Shown here in pieces: positions 1-6,411 of a DNA stretch of 6,531 bases. Both the position numbers and the translations under genes were made by a program. Origin of the DNA: Nitrososphaera sp. GTDB taxonomy: Archaea > Thermoproteota > Nitrososphaeria > Nitrososphaerales > Nitrososphaeraceae. Position 1 is the stretch's first letter. Each line of letters opens with the position of its first letter. The notes beneath the pieces are model-generated. The model ran no database searches, was not told the origin of the DNA, and was given only the letters and a program-made list of their open reading frames with translations. The stretch lies in assembly GCA_025935445.1 (NCBI GenBank), contig JAICVG010000064.1, positions 1-6,531 of the forward strand, given 5' to 3'.

Positions 1-1630
1 AGGCATCGATATATCTCTTAAGCATATGTGTTGCTCTTTCTATTCCTAGGTCGAGCAAGTAATTACCTATCCTAGGCCCTCTATCGGTATTTAGGAACAT
101 TTTATACAATAAAGCAAAGAACTCTTTTGGCTCAATCCCGTTAGCCCGTGCAATAGAAAATACATTAGATTGAAGGTTCTTGGCATTATCTGGAGAGTCT
201 GGTAAGCCTGTAAATGGTCTGATCGCTTCGATCAATTCCTGCACTGCTTTTCTATCCAGATCGGAAAGTCGTATTTCAAACTTTTCATCCTTTGCCATGT
301 TGTCGTCTCCCCAGTTGGATGCCAATCTGATCTTATGCATGATGCTTTCACTCTTTTTTTCCCTTATCATACCATATTTGAGGAGGCGGTTGAATACCTT
401 TTCATCGCGGTCGCCATCGTCGGGAGGAAATATTGATGCCTGCTGTGCTATAAAGCGATACGGGATATGTGTGTCGAGTTGCTTGGGGGGATTGAGCTTG
501 TTGATGTATTCATAGATTCCCTTAATCTTGGTAAGCTTGGCCAGGTTGTCCTCACTTATTTTCCCAAAGTAAACGTCTTCATAATAGTCGTATTCGTCCA
601 TTAGAGCCGGCACGTCATCTAGCCCAATGTGGCGAGTGCCCGCAATGCGCTTGAATAGCAATAGCAGTATCGATTCAGGCGTGCCGTACCGCAGCCACAT
701 TTGAGGCGTCAGTACGTTGCCCGAAGATTTGCTTATCTTCTTGCCTGCCTTGTCTAGGAACATCTCGTACTTCACATGAAGTGGATGAGGATAAACAAGT
801 ATTTCATCTGCAATCCAATCGTTTACCCTGACAGAGTCCATGATGTCCTTCCCGTATGCCTCAAAGCGTATGTCTAGAGCCTGCCACCTTGCTGCAAATT
901 CAACTTTCCATGCAAGTTTGCCCTCTCCTCTCGTTATGTCCGCCTCACCCTTGTTGCCACAGCCCTTGATTTCCTCTTTGCCTATCCTGCTCCCTCGACA
1001 TATGTAAGCAACTCTCTTATCATTTGGGAGGTACTCCTGTGCTACCGCAGTATAGAGCCTCCCGCAATTGCGACATATCGGAAAGTAAGGTAACACCTCA
1101 GTATACTTGTCCTGGCCTACAAACTCGGCTATTTTTCGCCCAATCTTGCTTTTGTTCTTCAATATTGTATCAATTTGCTTGGCCAAAATTCCTTGCTTGT
1201 ACGCCTCGCTGCCGCTCTGAAAGCGATACTTTATCCCTGCTTTGTCAAGACCGTCCAAGAGGAGACTGCTCATGTGCATACCATAGGATGAGTGGCAGCT
1301 GCCAAATGGGTCAGGGATGGTAGAGACCGGTTTTGCAATGTGATCCTGCAGCCAATGTGGCAAACCTTGGGGTATTCTACGAAGACCATCCATGTCGTCT
1401 GAATAAGTTACGAGTTCAGACTTGAAGCCAAAATTCTTAAGGGCAAGAGCAATGCCGTAAGCTCTCACAGCGTCGGCCATGCTCCCGATGTGAGGAATGC
1501 CTGACGCACCAAGACCACTCTCAACCCTTATTAGACCCAAGTTGCGGCCAAGCTTTTTCTCCCTTTTGATTAAGGTGTCTGCAACTTTATCTATCCAGGT
1601 TCCCTTACCGATCACGATCTGCTCTTCCAC
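1..1630 (-). CDS. lysS: Lysyl-tRNA synthetase, class I (3' end cut off by window edge)
   Basis: This cytoplasmic enzyme attaches lysine to tRNA-Lys using ATP. The frame is open without interruption from a GTG at 1630 to the left edge, giving 543 visible residues. Class I LysRS proteins are about this long, so probably only a few C-terminal codons are missing. Signature motifs are HIGS at residues 47-50 (the HIGH motif, inside SGIPHIGSM) and KISKS at 298-302 (the KMSKS motif) of a class I Rossmann-fold catalytic domain. Cysteines C186, C189, C211 and C224 look like a zinc-binding insertion. The region after about 310 would be the helical anticodon-binding part. The GTG start is supported by AAAGGAG at 1646-1640, 9 bases upstream and lying within the end of elp3; two stops (TAA TAA) directly precede it in frame. 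It is probably cotranscribed with elp3 and purM. Class I LysRS is typical of archaea and found in a few bacteria; the symbol lysK is also used. Confidence 0.96.
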   Translation of the reverse strand, partial: MEEQIVIGKGTWIDKVADTLIKREKKLGRNLGLIRVESGLGASGIPHIGSMADAVRAYGIALALKNFGFKSELVTYSDDMDGLRRIPQGLPHWLQDHIAKPVSTIPDPFGSCHSSYGMHMSSLLLDGLDKAGIKYRFQSGSEAYKQGILAKQIDTILKNKSKIGRKIAEFVGQDKYTEVLPYFPICRNCGRLYTAVAQEYLPNDKRVAYICRGSRIGKEEIKGCGNKGEADITRGEGKLAWKVEFAARWQALDIRFEAYGKDIMDSVRVNDWIADEILVYPHPLHVKYEMFLDKAGKKISKSSGNVLTPQMWLRYGTPESILLLLFKRIAGTRHIGLDDVPALMDEYDYYEDVYFGKISEDNLAKLTKIKGIYEYINKLNPPKQLDTHIPYRFIAQQASIFPPDDGDRDEKVFNRLLKYGMIREKKSESIMHKIRLASNWGDDNMAKDEKFEIRLSDLDRKAVQELIEAIRPFTGLPDSPDNAKNLQSNVFSIARANGIEPKEFFALLYKMFLNTDRGPRIGNYLLDLGIERATHMLKRYIDA

Positions 1631-1633
1631 TTA

Positions 1634-3247
1634 TTACAACTCCTTTGAAAGATATGCACCGTCTTGCTGGTAGCCAAACTTTTTGTAATATTGCCTTGTG
1701 CCAACGGCGCTAATGATTGCGATCTTGTTAACCCCTAAGTCATCTTTTGAGATACGCTCAGCCTCCTTGAGCAGTTTCATGCCAAGTCCCCTATGCTGGT
1801 AGCTGTCTCCTCTGTCACTTCTACCAATGCTGATCGCCTGCCCGTAGATATGGAGCTCCCGTACCACTGTGCTGCCATCAAGCTCAGCCCTGTGCGGTCT
1901 TGCCACCTTCCTCAGCCTCAAGAATCCAAGTATTGTATCCCCAGCTTTAGTTTCATGCGAAAGGAATATCTCGCTGCCTCCAGAAGCAGAGTAATCTGTT
2001 CTTCTTAATATTACCTCATCTTCTGAAGGGTACCTTCTCTGCAGGCCGGTTTCTCTGCACCTGATGCATTTGCATCTGTAGCCCTGTTGTCTCAACTTTT
2101 TAAAAACTATCTGCCTGAAGTTGCCGCTCTTAGGGCCAGCGATGATGTCCTCTGACTCAATTTCGCGCTGGATCCGCATTATGCGCACCCATTCTGGTAC
2201 TACCTTTTTGGCCTCCACGATTACGTTTACCAGCTCGTCTTCAGAGTATGCCTGATACTTGCCGCTCCTATGCATATTAAATAGCCCCGTGTGCTCTAGC
2301 ACAAGTGTCGGATAAATCTTTAGCATGTCAGGCTTGAAAGCATCATCTTCAAACAACCGCCTGAAATCTTCAATATCTTTTTTAGACGAGCTTCCTGGCA
2401 ATCCTGGCATCATATGAGCGACTATCTTGTATCCAGCGTCCCGAGCGATCTTGAATGCATAGACAACATCATCAAGCGTGTGTCCTCTGTTCACTAATCT
2501 GTATACGTTATTGTTAAGAGACTGGATGCCAATTTCTATCCTTGTTACTCCAAGCTCTAGCATAAGATCAATGTGTGATTCCTTGCAATAGTCCGGCTTA
2601 GTTTCGACAGTGAACCCGACACACCGGTTATCGGCAGTCTCGTTAGTAGCTACCGCTTGCTGTAGAGTAAATGATTTCTTGCCATTTAAGGCGTCATAGC
2701 AGGACTTGGCAAACTCCCTCTGGTAATCCGCAGACATGAATGGAAAGGTGCCGCCTACAATCACGATCTCTGTCTTGCCGATGTCATGTCCTCGTGATTG
2801 TAGCTGGTCCATTTTCGAACGCACCTGTTGGTAAGGATCGTAGCTAAACCTTTGAGCGACCTTTGTTGCTGGCTCGGTGCCCGTATAACTAAGCGGCGTG
2901 TTGAACTCGATGCCTCCAGGACAATATATACATCTGCCGTGCGGACATGCGTATGGTTTGGGCAAAACTGCAATCACTGCAACGCCTGACGCCGTCTTGG
3001 CCGGCTTGACCATAAGCAACCGGCGGTAATGATCATCTTGCAAATAGTGAATAATGTGCTCGTTCCTCGGTATCGTATCTAGATGATATTCTGATGCCAC
3101 CTGTCTGACAACTTTGAGAACCTGCTTTATTGACAAGGGATTCTTACTACTCTCTATCTGCTCTGCAATGGACTTGCAGGCTTGCCGATAGTAGTAGTAA
3201 TAGTCATCGTTGTCGTTGGCCTCTTCTTCCGATACTGGTGAAAGCAA
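1634..3247 (-). CDS. elp3: Elp3-family tRNA uridine(34) acetyltransferase (radical SAM + GNAT)
   Basis: Elp3 is the catalytic subunit of Elongator. In archaea it acts without the other subunits, using S-adenosylmethionine and acetyl-CoA to add a carboxymethyl-type group to C5 of wobble uridine in tRNA. The 537-residue length is normal for the family. The N-terminal tRNA-binding region (about 20-95) is followed by a radical SAM domain with cluster cysteines C101, C106 and C109 (CPHGRCIYC). A conserved cysteine group CKCIRC at 392-397 is the likely zinc site between the domains. The C-terminal GNAT domain has the acetyl-CoA loop QHRGLG at 484-489 and YYKKFGY at 520-526. No ATG or GTG lies in frame between the upstream stop and the conserved core, so the TTG at 3247 is taken as start; a TATA-like box about 27 bases upstream fits a leaderless transcript. 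The extreme N-terminus is odd: an acidic stretch followed by five tyrosines (16-20) encoded by a trinucleotide tract. The stop lies 3 bases before lysS. Confidence 0.96.
   Translation of the reverse strand: MLSPVSEEEANDNDDYYYYYRQACKSIAEQIESSKNPLSIKQVLKVVRQVASEYHLDTIPRNEHIIHYLQDDHYRRLLMVKPAKTASGVAVIAVLPKPYACPHGRCIYCPGGIEFNTPLSYTGTEPATKVAQRFSYDPYQQVRSKMDQLQSRGHDIGKTEIVIVGGTFPFMSADYQREFAKSCYDALNGKKSFTLQQAVATNETADNRCVGFTVETKPDYCKESHIDLMLELGVTRIEIGIQSLNNNVYRLVNRGHTLDDVVYAFKIARDAGYKIVAHMMPGLPGSSSKKDIEDFRRLFEDDAFKPDMLKIYPTLVLEHTGLFNMHRSGKYQAYSEDELVNVIVEAKKVVPEWVRIMRIQREIESEDIIAGPKSGNFRQIVFKKLRQQGYRCKCIRCRETGLQRRYPSEDEVILRRTDYSASGGSEIFLSHETKAGDTILGFLRLRKVARPHRAELDGSTVVRELHIYGQAISIGRSDRGDSYQHRGLGMKLLKEAERISKDDLGVNKIAIISAVGTRQYYKKFGYQQDGAYLSKEL
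1640..1646 (-). promoter_or_regulatory. Shine-Dalgarno of lysS inside the end of elp3
   Basis: The minus strand reads AAAGGAG nine bases before the GTG start of lysS. It overlaps the last codons of elp3 (Ser-Lys-Glu-Leu, stop). A good Shine-Dalgarno at an internal operon gene, while the candidate promoter-proximal genes lack one, is the usual archaeal pattern and supports the GTG as the true start. Confidence 0.75.
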
Positions 3248-3270
3248 TTCTGGACAATCAGCAAAGAACG

Positions 3271-3278
3271 AATATTAA
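3271..3278 (-). promoter_or_regulatory. Candidate TATA box for elp3
   Basis: The palindromic AATATTAA lies in the 38-base purM-elp3 gap, with its centre about 27-28 bases upstream of the TTG start at 3247. That is the standard archaeal TATA-to-transcription-start distance, so the transcript would begin at or next to the start codon. No Shine-Dalgarno is visible before the TTG, consistent with a leaderless mRNA. AT-rich gaps are common, so this is suggestive only; read-through from purM is also likely. Confidence 0.45.
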
Positions 3279-3285
3279 TTTTTGT

Positions 3286-4350
3286 TTATAGTGTTTCCTT
3301 TCTACCATCTAGTCTAGCAGTAACCTCGCCCTTACCTTTCTCTATCTTGCCCACAGCTTCGCAGCGCATCTTATGCTTTTCAAAAACACTAATAATGTCA
3401 TCAATAGTTGCCTTTGAAGCAACTACGCAAAAACCTACCCCCATGTTAAATGTGCGGTACATTTCCTTGTTCTCAATATTACCATCAACTTGTATCTGCT
3501 TGAATATACCTTTGAGTGCTGGAAGATTATCAAAGACATATCTCACTCGGGAGTTTAGGCGAGGCAGTTTTGTAAATCCGCCCCCAGTAATATTTGCAAG
3601 GCCATGCACCCGTATTCTTTTCTTCAAAATCTCAATTACAGGCCTCACGTAAATTCTAGTTGGGATCAACAGCTCTTCGCCCACTGTCTGCATAAGATGA
3701 TCGGCATTATCGTCTACTGAATATTTTGAAAGCAAAACTTTACGAGCAAGTGTGTAGCCATTAGAGTGGAGCCCGCTGCTTTCAACTCCCAAAATAATGT
3801 CGCCCGGCTGGATCATGTCCCCAAGAATTGGCTTGCCCCTGACTACTACTCCCATTACCATTCCTGCTAGGTCGAATGCGTTTTCGCTATCGCCTGATAT
3901 TATATCTTTCAATACAGCGGTCTCGCCGCCGACTATAGCCATCTTGCTCTGCTGAGCACCCTTCACTAGACCTTTAGCTATCTCCTGCAAGAGCCATTCA
4001 TTTGGATGGCGCAATGCAATGTAATCGATAAATGCGACTGGTTGTGCGCCAACACAAATTACATCATTTACATTCATAGCTACACAGTCTATGCCGACTG
4101 TGTTGAATTTGTTCATCATCTGCGCAACAATCACTTTTGTCCCGACACCATCAGCATGGAGTGCAACGGTTTGATCGGCTAATTTAACAAGTCCAGCGTA
4201 GTGTCCAAAACCAGAAGTCACTTTACCAACTGCAAGCATCTTGTGGGTCACGGATATTATCTCGCCTATCGATTTTTGCCCCCTATGTATGCTACCTATA
4301 TCGACGCCTGCATCACGGTAAGTTATTCCCTTGGTCAAGTGCAGCAGCAC
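3286..4350 (-). CDS. purM: Phosphoribosylformylglycinamidine cyclo-ligase (AIR synthetase)
   Basis: PurM catalyses the ATP-dependent ring closure of formylglycinamidine ribonucleotide to aminoimidazole ribonucleotide, the fifth step of de novo purine synthesis, in the cytoplasm. The 354 residues match the family length (about 330-350). Visible family motifs are YRDAGVDI at 11-18, HADGVGTK at 65-72, GIDCVAMNVNDV at 86-97, the GGETA loop at 141-145, GLHSNGYTLAR at 193-203, HGLANITGGGF at 249-259 and FNMGVGF at 301-307. The start is uncertain. GTG at 4350 is the longest choice, but TTG at 4338 (350 residues, beginning MTKGITYRDAG) puts the conserved YKDAGVDI-like block nearer the distance from the start seen in other PurM proteins. 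It also falls a few bases after the transcription start predicted from a TATA-like box at 4375-4368. It is the first gene of the probable purM-elp3-lysS run. Confidence 0.96.
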   Translation of the reverse strand: MLLHLTKGITYRDAGVDIGSIHRGQKSIGEIISVTHKMLAVGKVTSGFGHYAGLVKLADQTVALHADGVGTKVIVAQMMNKFNTVGIDCVAMNVNDVICVGAQPVAFIDYIALRHPNEWLLQEIAKGLVKGAQQSKMAIVGGETAVLKDIISGDSENAFDLAGMVMGVVVRGKPILGDMIQPGDIILGVESSGLHSNGYTLARKVLLSKYSVDDNADHLMQTVGEELLIPTRIYVRPVIEILKKRIRVHGLANITGGGFTKLPRLNSRVRYVFDNLPALKGIFKQIQVDGNIENKEMYRTFNMGVGFCVVASKATIDDIISVFEKHKMRCEAVGKIEKGKGEVTARLDGRKETL

Positions 4351-4367
4351 TTGGTTGGCTTGAGCTG

Positions 4368-4375
4368 TATAATAA
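4368..4375 (-). promoter_or_regulatory. Candidate TATA box for purM
   Basis: The minus strand reads TTATTATA here. A transcription start about 27 bases from its centre would fall near 4345, inside the longest version of purM (GTG at 4350) and just before the alternative TTG start at 4338. Either the start of purM is the TTG, with a leader of only a few bases, or the box spacing is slightly short. Confidence 0.5.
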
Positions 4376-4384
4376 GTAACTAAT

Positions 4385-4399
4385 GCCCTTTGAAAGGGC
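4385..4399. promoter_or_regulatory. Palindrome upstream of purM, candidate operator
   Basis: GCCCTTT-G-AAAGGGC is a perfect 7+1+7 inverted repeat. It lies 9 bases upstream of the putative purM TATA box. The one-base spacer is too short for a stable RNA hairpin loop, so a binding site for a dimeric DNA-binding protein is a more natural reading. No regulator can be named from the sequence. Confidence 0.4.
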
Positions 4400-4545
4400 T
4401 ACATAGAGGAACGGTACATCGAAGTTATCTCCGGGACTGCGAGCTGTTCCTGTATAGCACTATCCATCGCAAGTCCATTGCCCGCGGATGATCGGTAGAC
4501 ACAATATACTTGACAACCCCAGTATTTTCTATACCGCTGGCGCAT
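4399..4545 (-). CDS. Possible small ORF upstream of purM (48 residues), unproven
   Basis: An ATG at 4545 opens a frame of 48 codons ending in TAG at 4401-4399, with the stop 48 bases upstream of the longest purM start and in the same direction. The product would begin MRQRYRKYWGCQVYC and end with AVPEITSMYRSSM. The second half looks more protein-like than random sequence, and an internal ATG would give a 22-residue version. I see no Shine-Dalgarno, recognise no family, and a frame of this length can arise by chance. It could also be the eroded tail of a gene, because two stops (TGA TGA) interrupt the same frame just upstream. Confidence 0.22.
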   Translation of the reverse strand: MRQRYRKYWGCQVYCVYRSSAGNGLAMDSAIQEQLAVPEITSMYRSSM

Positions 4546-4569
4546 TACATCGAGTGTCTTCAGAAATCA

Positions 4570-4647
4570 TCATCCCGCCTTTGTCCTTGACCCTGTTGTA
4601 TGATAAGTTTCATCGTCAATGCATAAAAAACGATTATCTTTATCCAT
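4570..4647 (-). CDS. Possible very small ORF (25 residues), unproven
   Basis: An ATG at 4647 is preceded by GAGGAAGA, which could act as a weak and rather close Shine-Dalgarno. It opens 25 codons (starting MDKDNRFLCIDDETYHTTG) ending in two in-frame TGA codons. It is in the same frame as the 48-codon candidate downstream, separated from it by the double stop. It may be chance, a leader peptide, or part of a decayed gene. Confidence 0.15.
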   Translation of the reverse strand: MDKDNRFLCIDDETYHTTGSRTKAG

Positions 4648-4743
4648 TCTTCCTCGCACGGTATGCTAACCCTCGTCACGCTACGATTCGAAGGAGCATC
4701 ATCATCATCAACGCCCTTGCAATAATAATAGATACAAACTGAT

Positions 4744-4761
4744 AGCCAGATTCTTCTGGCT
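4744..4761 (+). other. Perfect 7-bp hairpin with tetraloop
   Basis: AGCCAGA-TTCT-TCTGGCT forms a perfect seven-pair stem closed by a four-base loop. It is not followed by a run of T on either strand, so it does not resemble a standard terminator. In the middle of a long gap it could be part of a small RNA or a protein-binding site. A chance occurrence is possible. Confidence 0.35.
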
Positions 4762-4890
4762 TGGGTGGTTAGCGTACTTAAACTGGTCGAGCTAGAGTTC
4801 GGCGTAAAAAGCATAATCAAATCAAAAACTAAACTGAAGCTATGAATCAATCAATATGCACACCGCGACATTATTGATGTATGTTTGTGT

Positions 4891-4907
4891 TAGAATACTA
4901 TATTCTA
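4891..4907. promoter_or_regulatory. Palindrome upstream of citrate synthase, candidate operator
   Basis: TAGAATA-CTA-TATTCTA is a perfect 7+3+7 inverted repeat. It ends 31 bases before the putative TATA box of citrate synthase and 72 bases before its ATG. Size and position suit an operator or activator site, but AT-rich palindromes arise easily and no regulator is implied. Confidence 0.4.
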
Positions 4908-4938
4908 TGAGGTGATAACTTGCCAACAATAACATTAC

Positions 4939-4947
4939 TTTAATATA
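4939..4947 (+). promoter_or_regulatory. Candidate TATA box for citrate synthase
   Basis: TTTAATATA is centred 37 bases before the ATG at 4980. With the usual archaeal spacing, transcription would begin near 4970, leaving a leader of about 10 bases. No Shine-Dalgarno is seen in that stretch, in keeping with a very short leader. Confidence 0.55.
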
Positions 4948-4979
4948 GAAACTGAGCCAAATTAACACTGTTACAATAA

Positions 4980-6149
4980 ATGGATGCACGGAACATTGGT
5001 CTTCGCAACATTGAGGTTGCAGACACCAAGATATGCTCAATTGATGGTGAGAATGGCAAGCTCATCTACCGAGGCTACGACATTCTTGACCTTGTCAACC
5101 ATTCAACTTATGAGGAGACTGCTTACCTGCTCCTTTTTGGCGAGCTGCCAACTACGGACCAGCTAAAGGATTTCAATCGCAGGCTAATAGAAGCTCGTGG
5201 GATACCGGAGCCTGTCATAAAGAACTTAAGAAACAGGCCTAAACGGGCGCATCCTATGGACATCCTTCAGTCTTGTGTGCCAGAGCTAGCAGATTATGAC
5301 CTCAACATTGAAGACGCCTCCAAGGAGGCTCACATAAGGCGCGCAATAACGCTGATTGCTAAAATACCTGCTATTGTCTCCGCATGGAACCGGATTAGAA
5401 GCGGCCATCATGTGCTTGATCCTCTTGAGAAAGTATCGCATGCTGCTAACTTTCTATATATGCTAAGAGGAATCGAACCCTCTACTGAGGAGGCAAAGGT
5501 AATGGACATTTGCCTCATTTTGCATGCGGAGCATAGCTTTAACGCCTCTACATTTGCTGCACGCGAGATAGCATCAACTAGGGCTCATTTGTATGCCAGT
5601 ATCGGTGGTGCTATAGGCGCACTTTCTGGCGAGCTGCATGGTGGCGCAAACGTGCAAGTAATGAAAATGCTGCTTGAGATAGGCGATCCTGCCAATGCCG
5701 ACAGGTGGGTTGCAAACCGTCTCCAATCAGGCGGCAGGATCATGGGCATGGGTCATGCAGTCTACAGGACGACTGACCCGCGGGCTGACATTCTTGCAAG
5801 GCTGTCGGCGCGAATATGCCGTGAAAAGAACAACAAGTGGTATGAGATCACCAGACGCATTGAGGAAGCTACAAAGAAGTGGATGGTTGAAAATAAGCAC
5901 CAGGGAATATACCCAAATGTTGATCTTTACAGTGCCTCAGTGTACTATAGCATGGGGATCCCCATAGATCTTAATACGCCTATCTTTGCAACATCAAGAA
6001 TAGCAGGTTGGTCGGCCCACGTCATTGAAGAAAAGTTTGCCGAAGCTGCACCCAAGCCTGCGCTCTATCGCCCAAAGGCAGTCTACGTAGGCAAGTACTG
6101 CGGCCCGATGGGATGCGAATATACTCCCATTTCAAGCAGGAGCAAGTGA
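4980..6149 (+). CDS. gltA: Citrate synthase
   Basis: This enzyme condenses acetyl-CoA with oxaloacetate to form citrate, the entry step of the TCA cycle; it is cytoplasmic. The 389 residues fit the short archaeal/bacterial form (about 370-390). Active-site features are all present: LHAEHSFNAST at 181-191, the catalytic histidine H220 in GELHGGAN, H259 in GMGHAVYRTTDPRA, the catalytic aspartate D315 in YPNVDLYS, and R340 in ATSRIAGWSAH. The C-terminus is RPKAVYVG (364-371) followed by KYCGPMGCEYTPI, whose two cysteines (C374, C379) look unusual beside the plain YVG...YVPI endings I know. ATG at 4980 is the first in-frame start close to a TATA-like element at 4939-4947, predicting a leader of about 10 bases with no Shine-Dalgarno. 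It diverges from purM. A 2-methylcitrate synthase would share these motifs and cannot be excluded from sequence alone, but no propionate genes lie nearby. Confidence 0.95.
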   Translation: MDARNIGLRNIEVADTKICSIDGENGKLIYRGYDILDLVNHSTYEETAYLLLFGELPTTDQLKDFNRRLIEARGIPEPVIKNLRNRPKRAHPMDILQSCVPELADYDLNIEDASKEAHIRRAITLIAKIPAIVSAWNRIRSGHHVLDPLEKVSHAANFLYMLRGIEPSTEEAKVMDICLILHAEHSFNASTFAAREIASTRAHLYASIGGAIGALSGELHGGANVQVMKMLLEIGDPANADRWVANRLQSGGRIMGMGHAVYRTTDPRADILARLSARICREKNNKWYEITRRIEEATKKWMVENKHQGIYPNVDLYSASVYYSMGIPIDLNTPIFATSRIAGWSAHVIEEKFAEAAPKPALYRPKAVYVGKYCGPMGCEYTPISSRSK

Positions 6150-6411
6150 GAGCGGTAGCTATATAGCCACCGCCCCACAGGACTGACCACCAAGAAGAGC
6201 AAGACCAAGAATATCGGATCAGGCGGAAACAACTGGTGAAGAAGCCGTTAAATTATTAATGTTCTTGGACAGAAACTCGTTAGCAAGGTACCTTTCCTCT
6301 TCAGTGCTAGCAGAGGTATTTATTTACTGCAGCGACACCAGAGATCAAGTATAATCAGGATAAAGGCATTAGTGCTTTTGTTGAACGTAGGGTGTTCTAC
6401 TACTACTATTA
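6150..6411. other. Intergenic region between convergent genes
   Basis: These 262 bases lie between the stops of citrate synthase and the right-edge gene. Apart from the hairpin at the left end and the tandem-stop tract at the right end, they contain AT-rich patches (TTAAATTATTAAT near 6248-6260, TATTTATT near 6317-6324) and only very short frames. I see no gene or RNA in it. Confidence 0.6.
6152..6173 (+). other. Inverted repeat just after the citrate synthase stop
   Basis: Arms GCGGTAGCTA and TAGCCACCGC flank a central TA and pair with one A-C mismatch, beginning 3 bases after the TGA. As RNA this would be a strong hairpin covering the 3' end of the message. There is no following T run, so it may protect or process the 3' end rather than act as a simple terminator. 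Confidence 0.4.

Larger units (their letters stand above)
4351..4979. other. Long divergent intergenic region between purM and citrate synthase
   Basis: These 629 bases separate two divergent housekeeping genes. They hold a TATA-like box and a palindrome at each end, a 7-bp tetraloop hairpin near the middle, trinucleotide tracts (CATCATCATCATCA around 4698-4711 and AATAATAATA around 4722-4731), and two weak small-ORF candidates. The longer frames here (minus 4850-4560, plus 4488-4742, minus 5040-4840) read as low-complexity or overlap citrate synthase and are not taken as genes. No tRNA or rRNA could be recognised. Confidence 0.7.

Noticed and set aside
180..1323. Plus-strand frames (180-515 and 1024-1323) opposite lysS
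   Set aside because: They lie antisense within the intact lysS coding sequence, whose frame carries all family motifs.
4560..4715. C box-like ATGATGA strings on the minus strand, as for a C/D box sRNA
   Set aside because: They come from CAT repeats, and no correctly spaced D, C' and D' boxes follow.
4488..4742. Plus-strand frame of 84 codons in the same gap
   Set aside because: Isoleucine-rich, low-complexity product with no family resemblance and no promoter or ribosome binding site seen.
4762..4812. tRNA-like string (GGTTAGCGTA, then GAGTTCGGC)
   Set aside because: It resembles D-arm and T-arm pieces, but there is no acceptor stem pairing, anticodon stem or proper GTTCGANNC loop.
4560..4850. 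Minus-strand frame of 96 codons between purM and citrate synthase
   Set aside because: Composition is low-complexity (runs of Asp, Tyr and Ser from trinucleotide tracts), there is no recognisable domain, and the start has no convincing signal. It may still overlap a real small ORF in another frame.
4840..5040. Minus-strand frame of 66 codons overlapping the citrate synthase start
   Set aside because: It covers the citrate synthase promoter and first codons; the product is unrecognisable and best read as a shadow.
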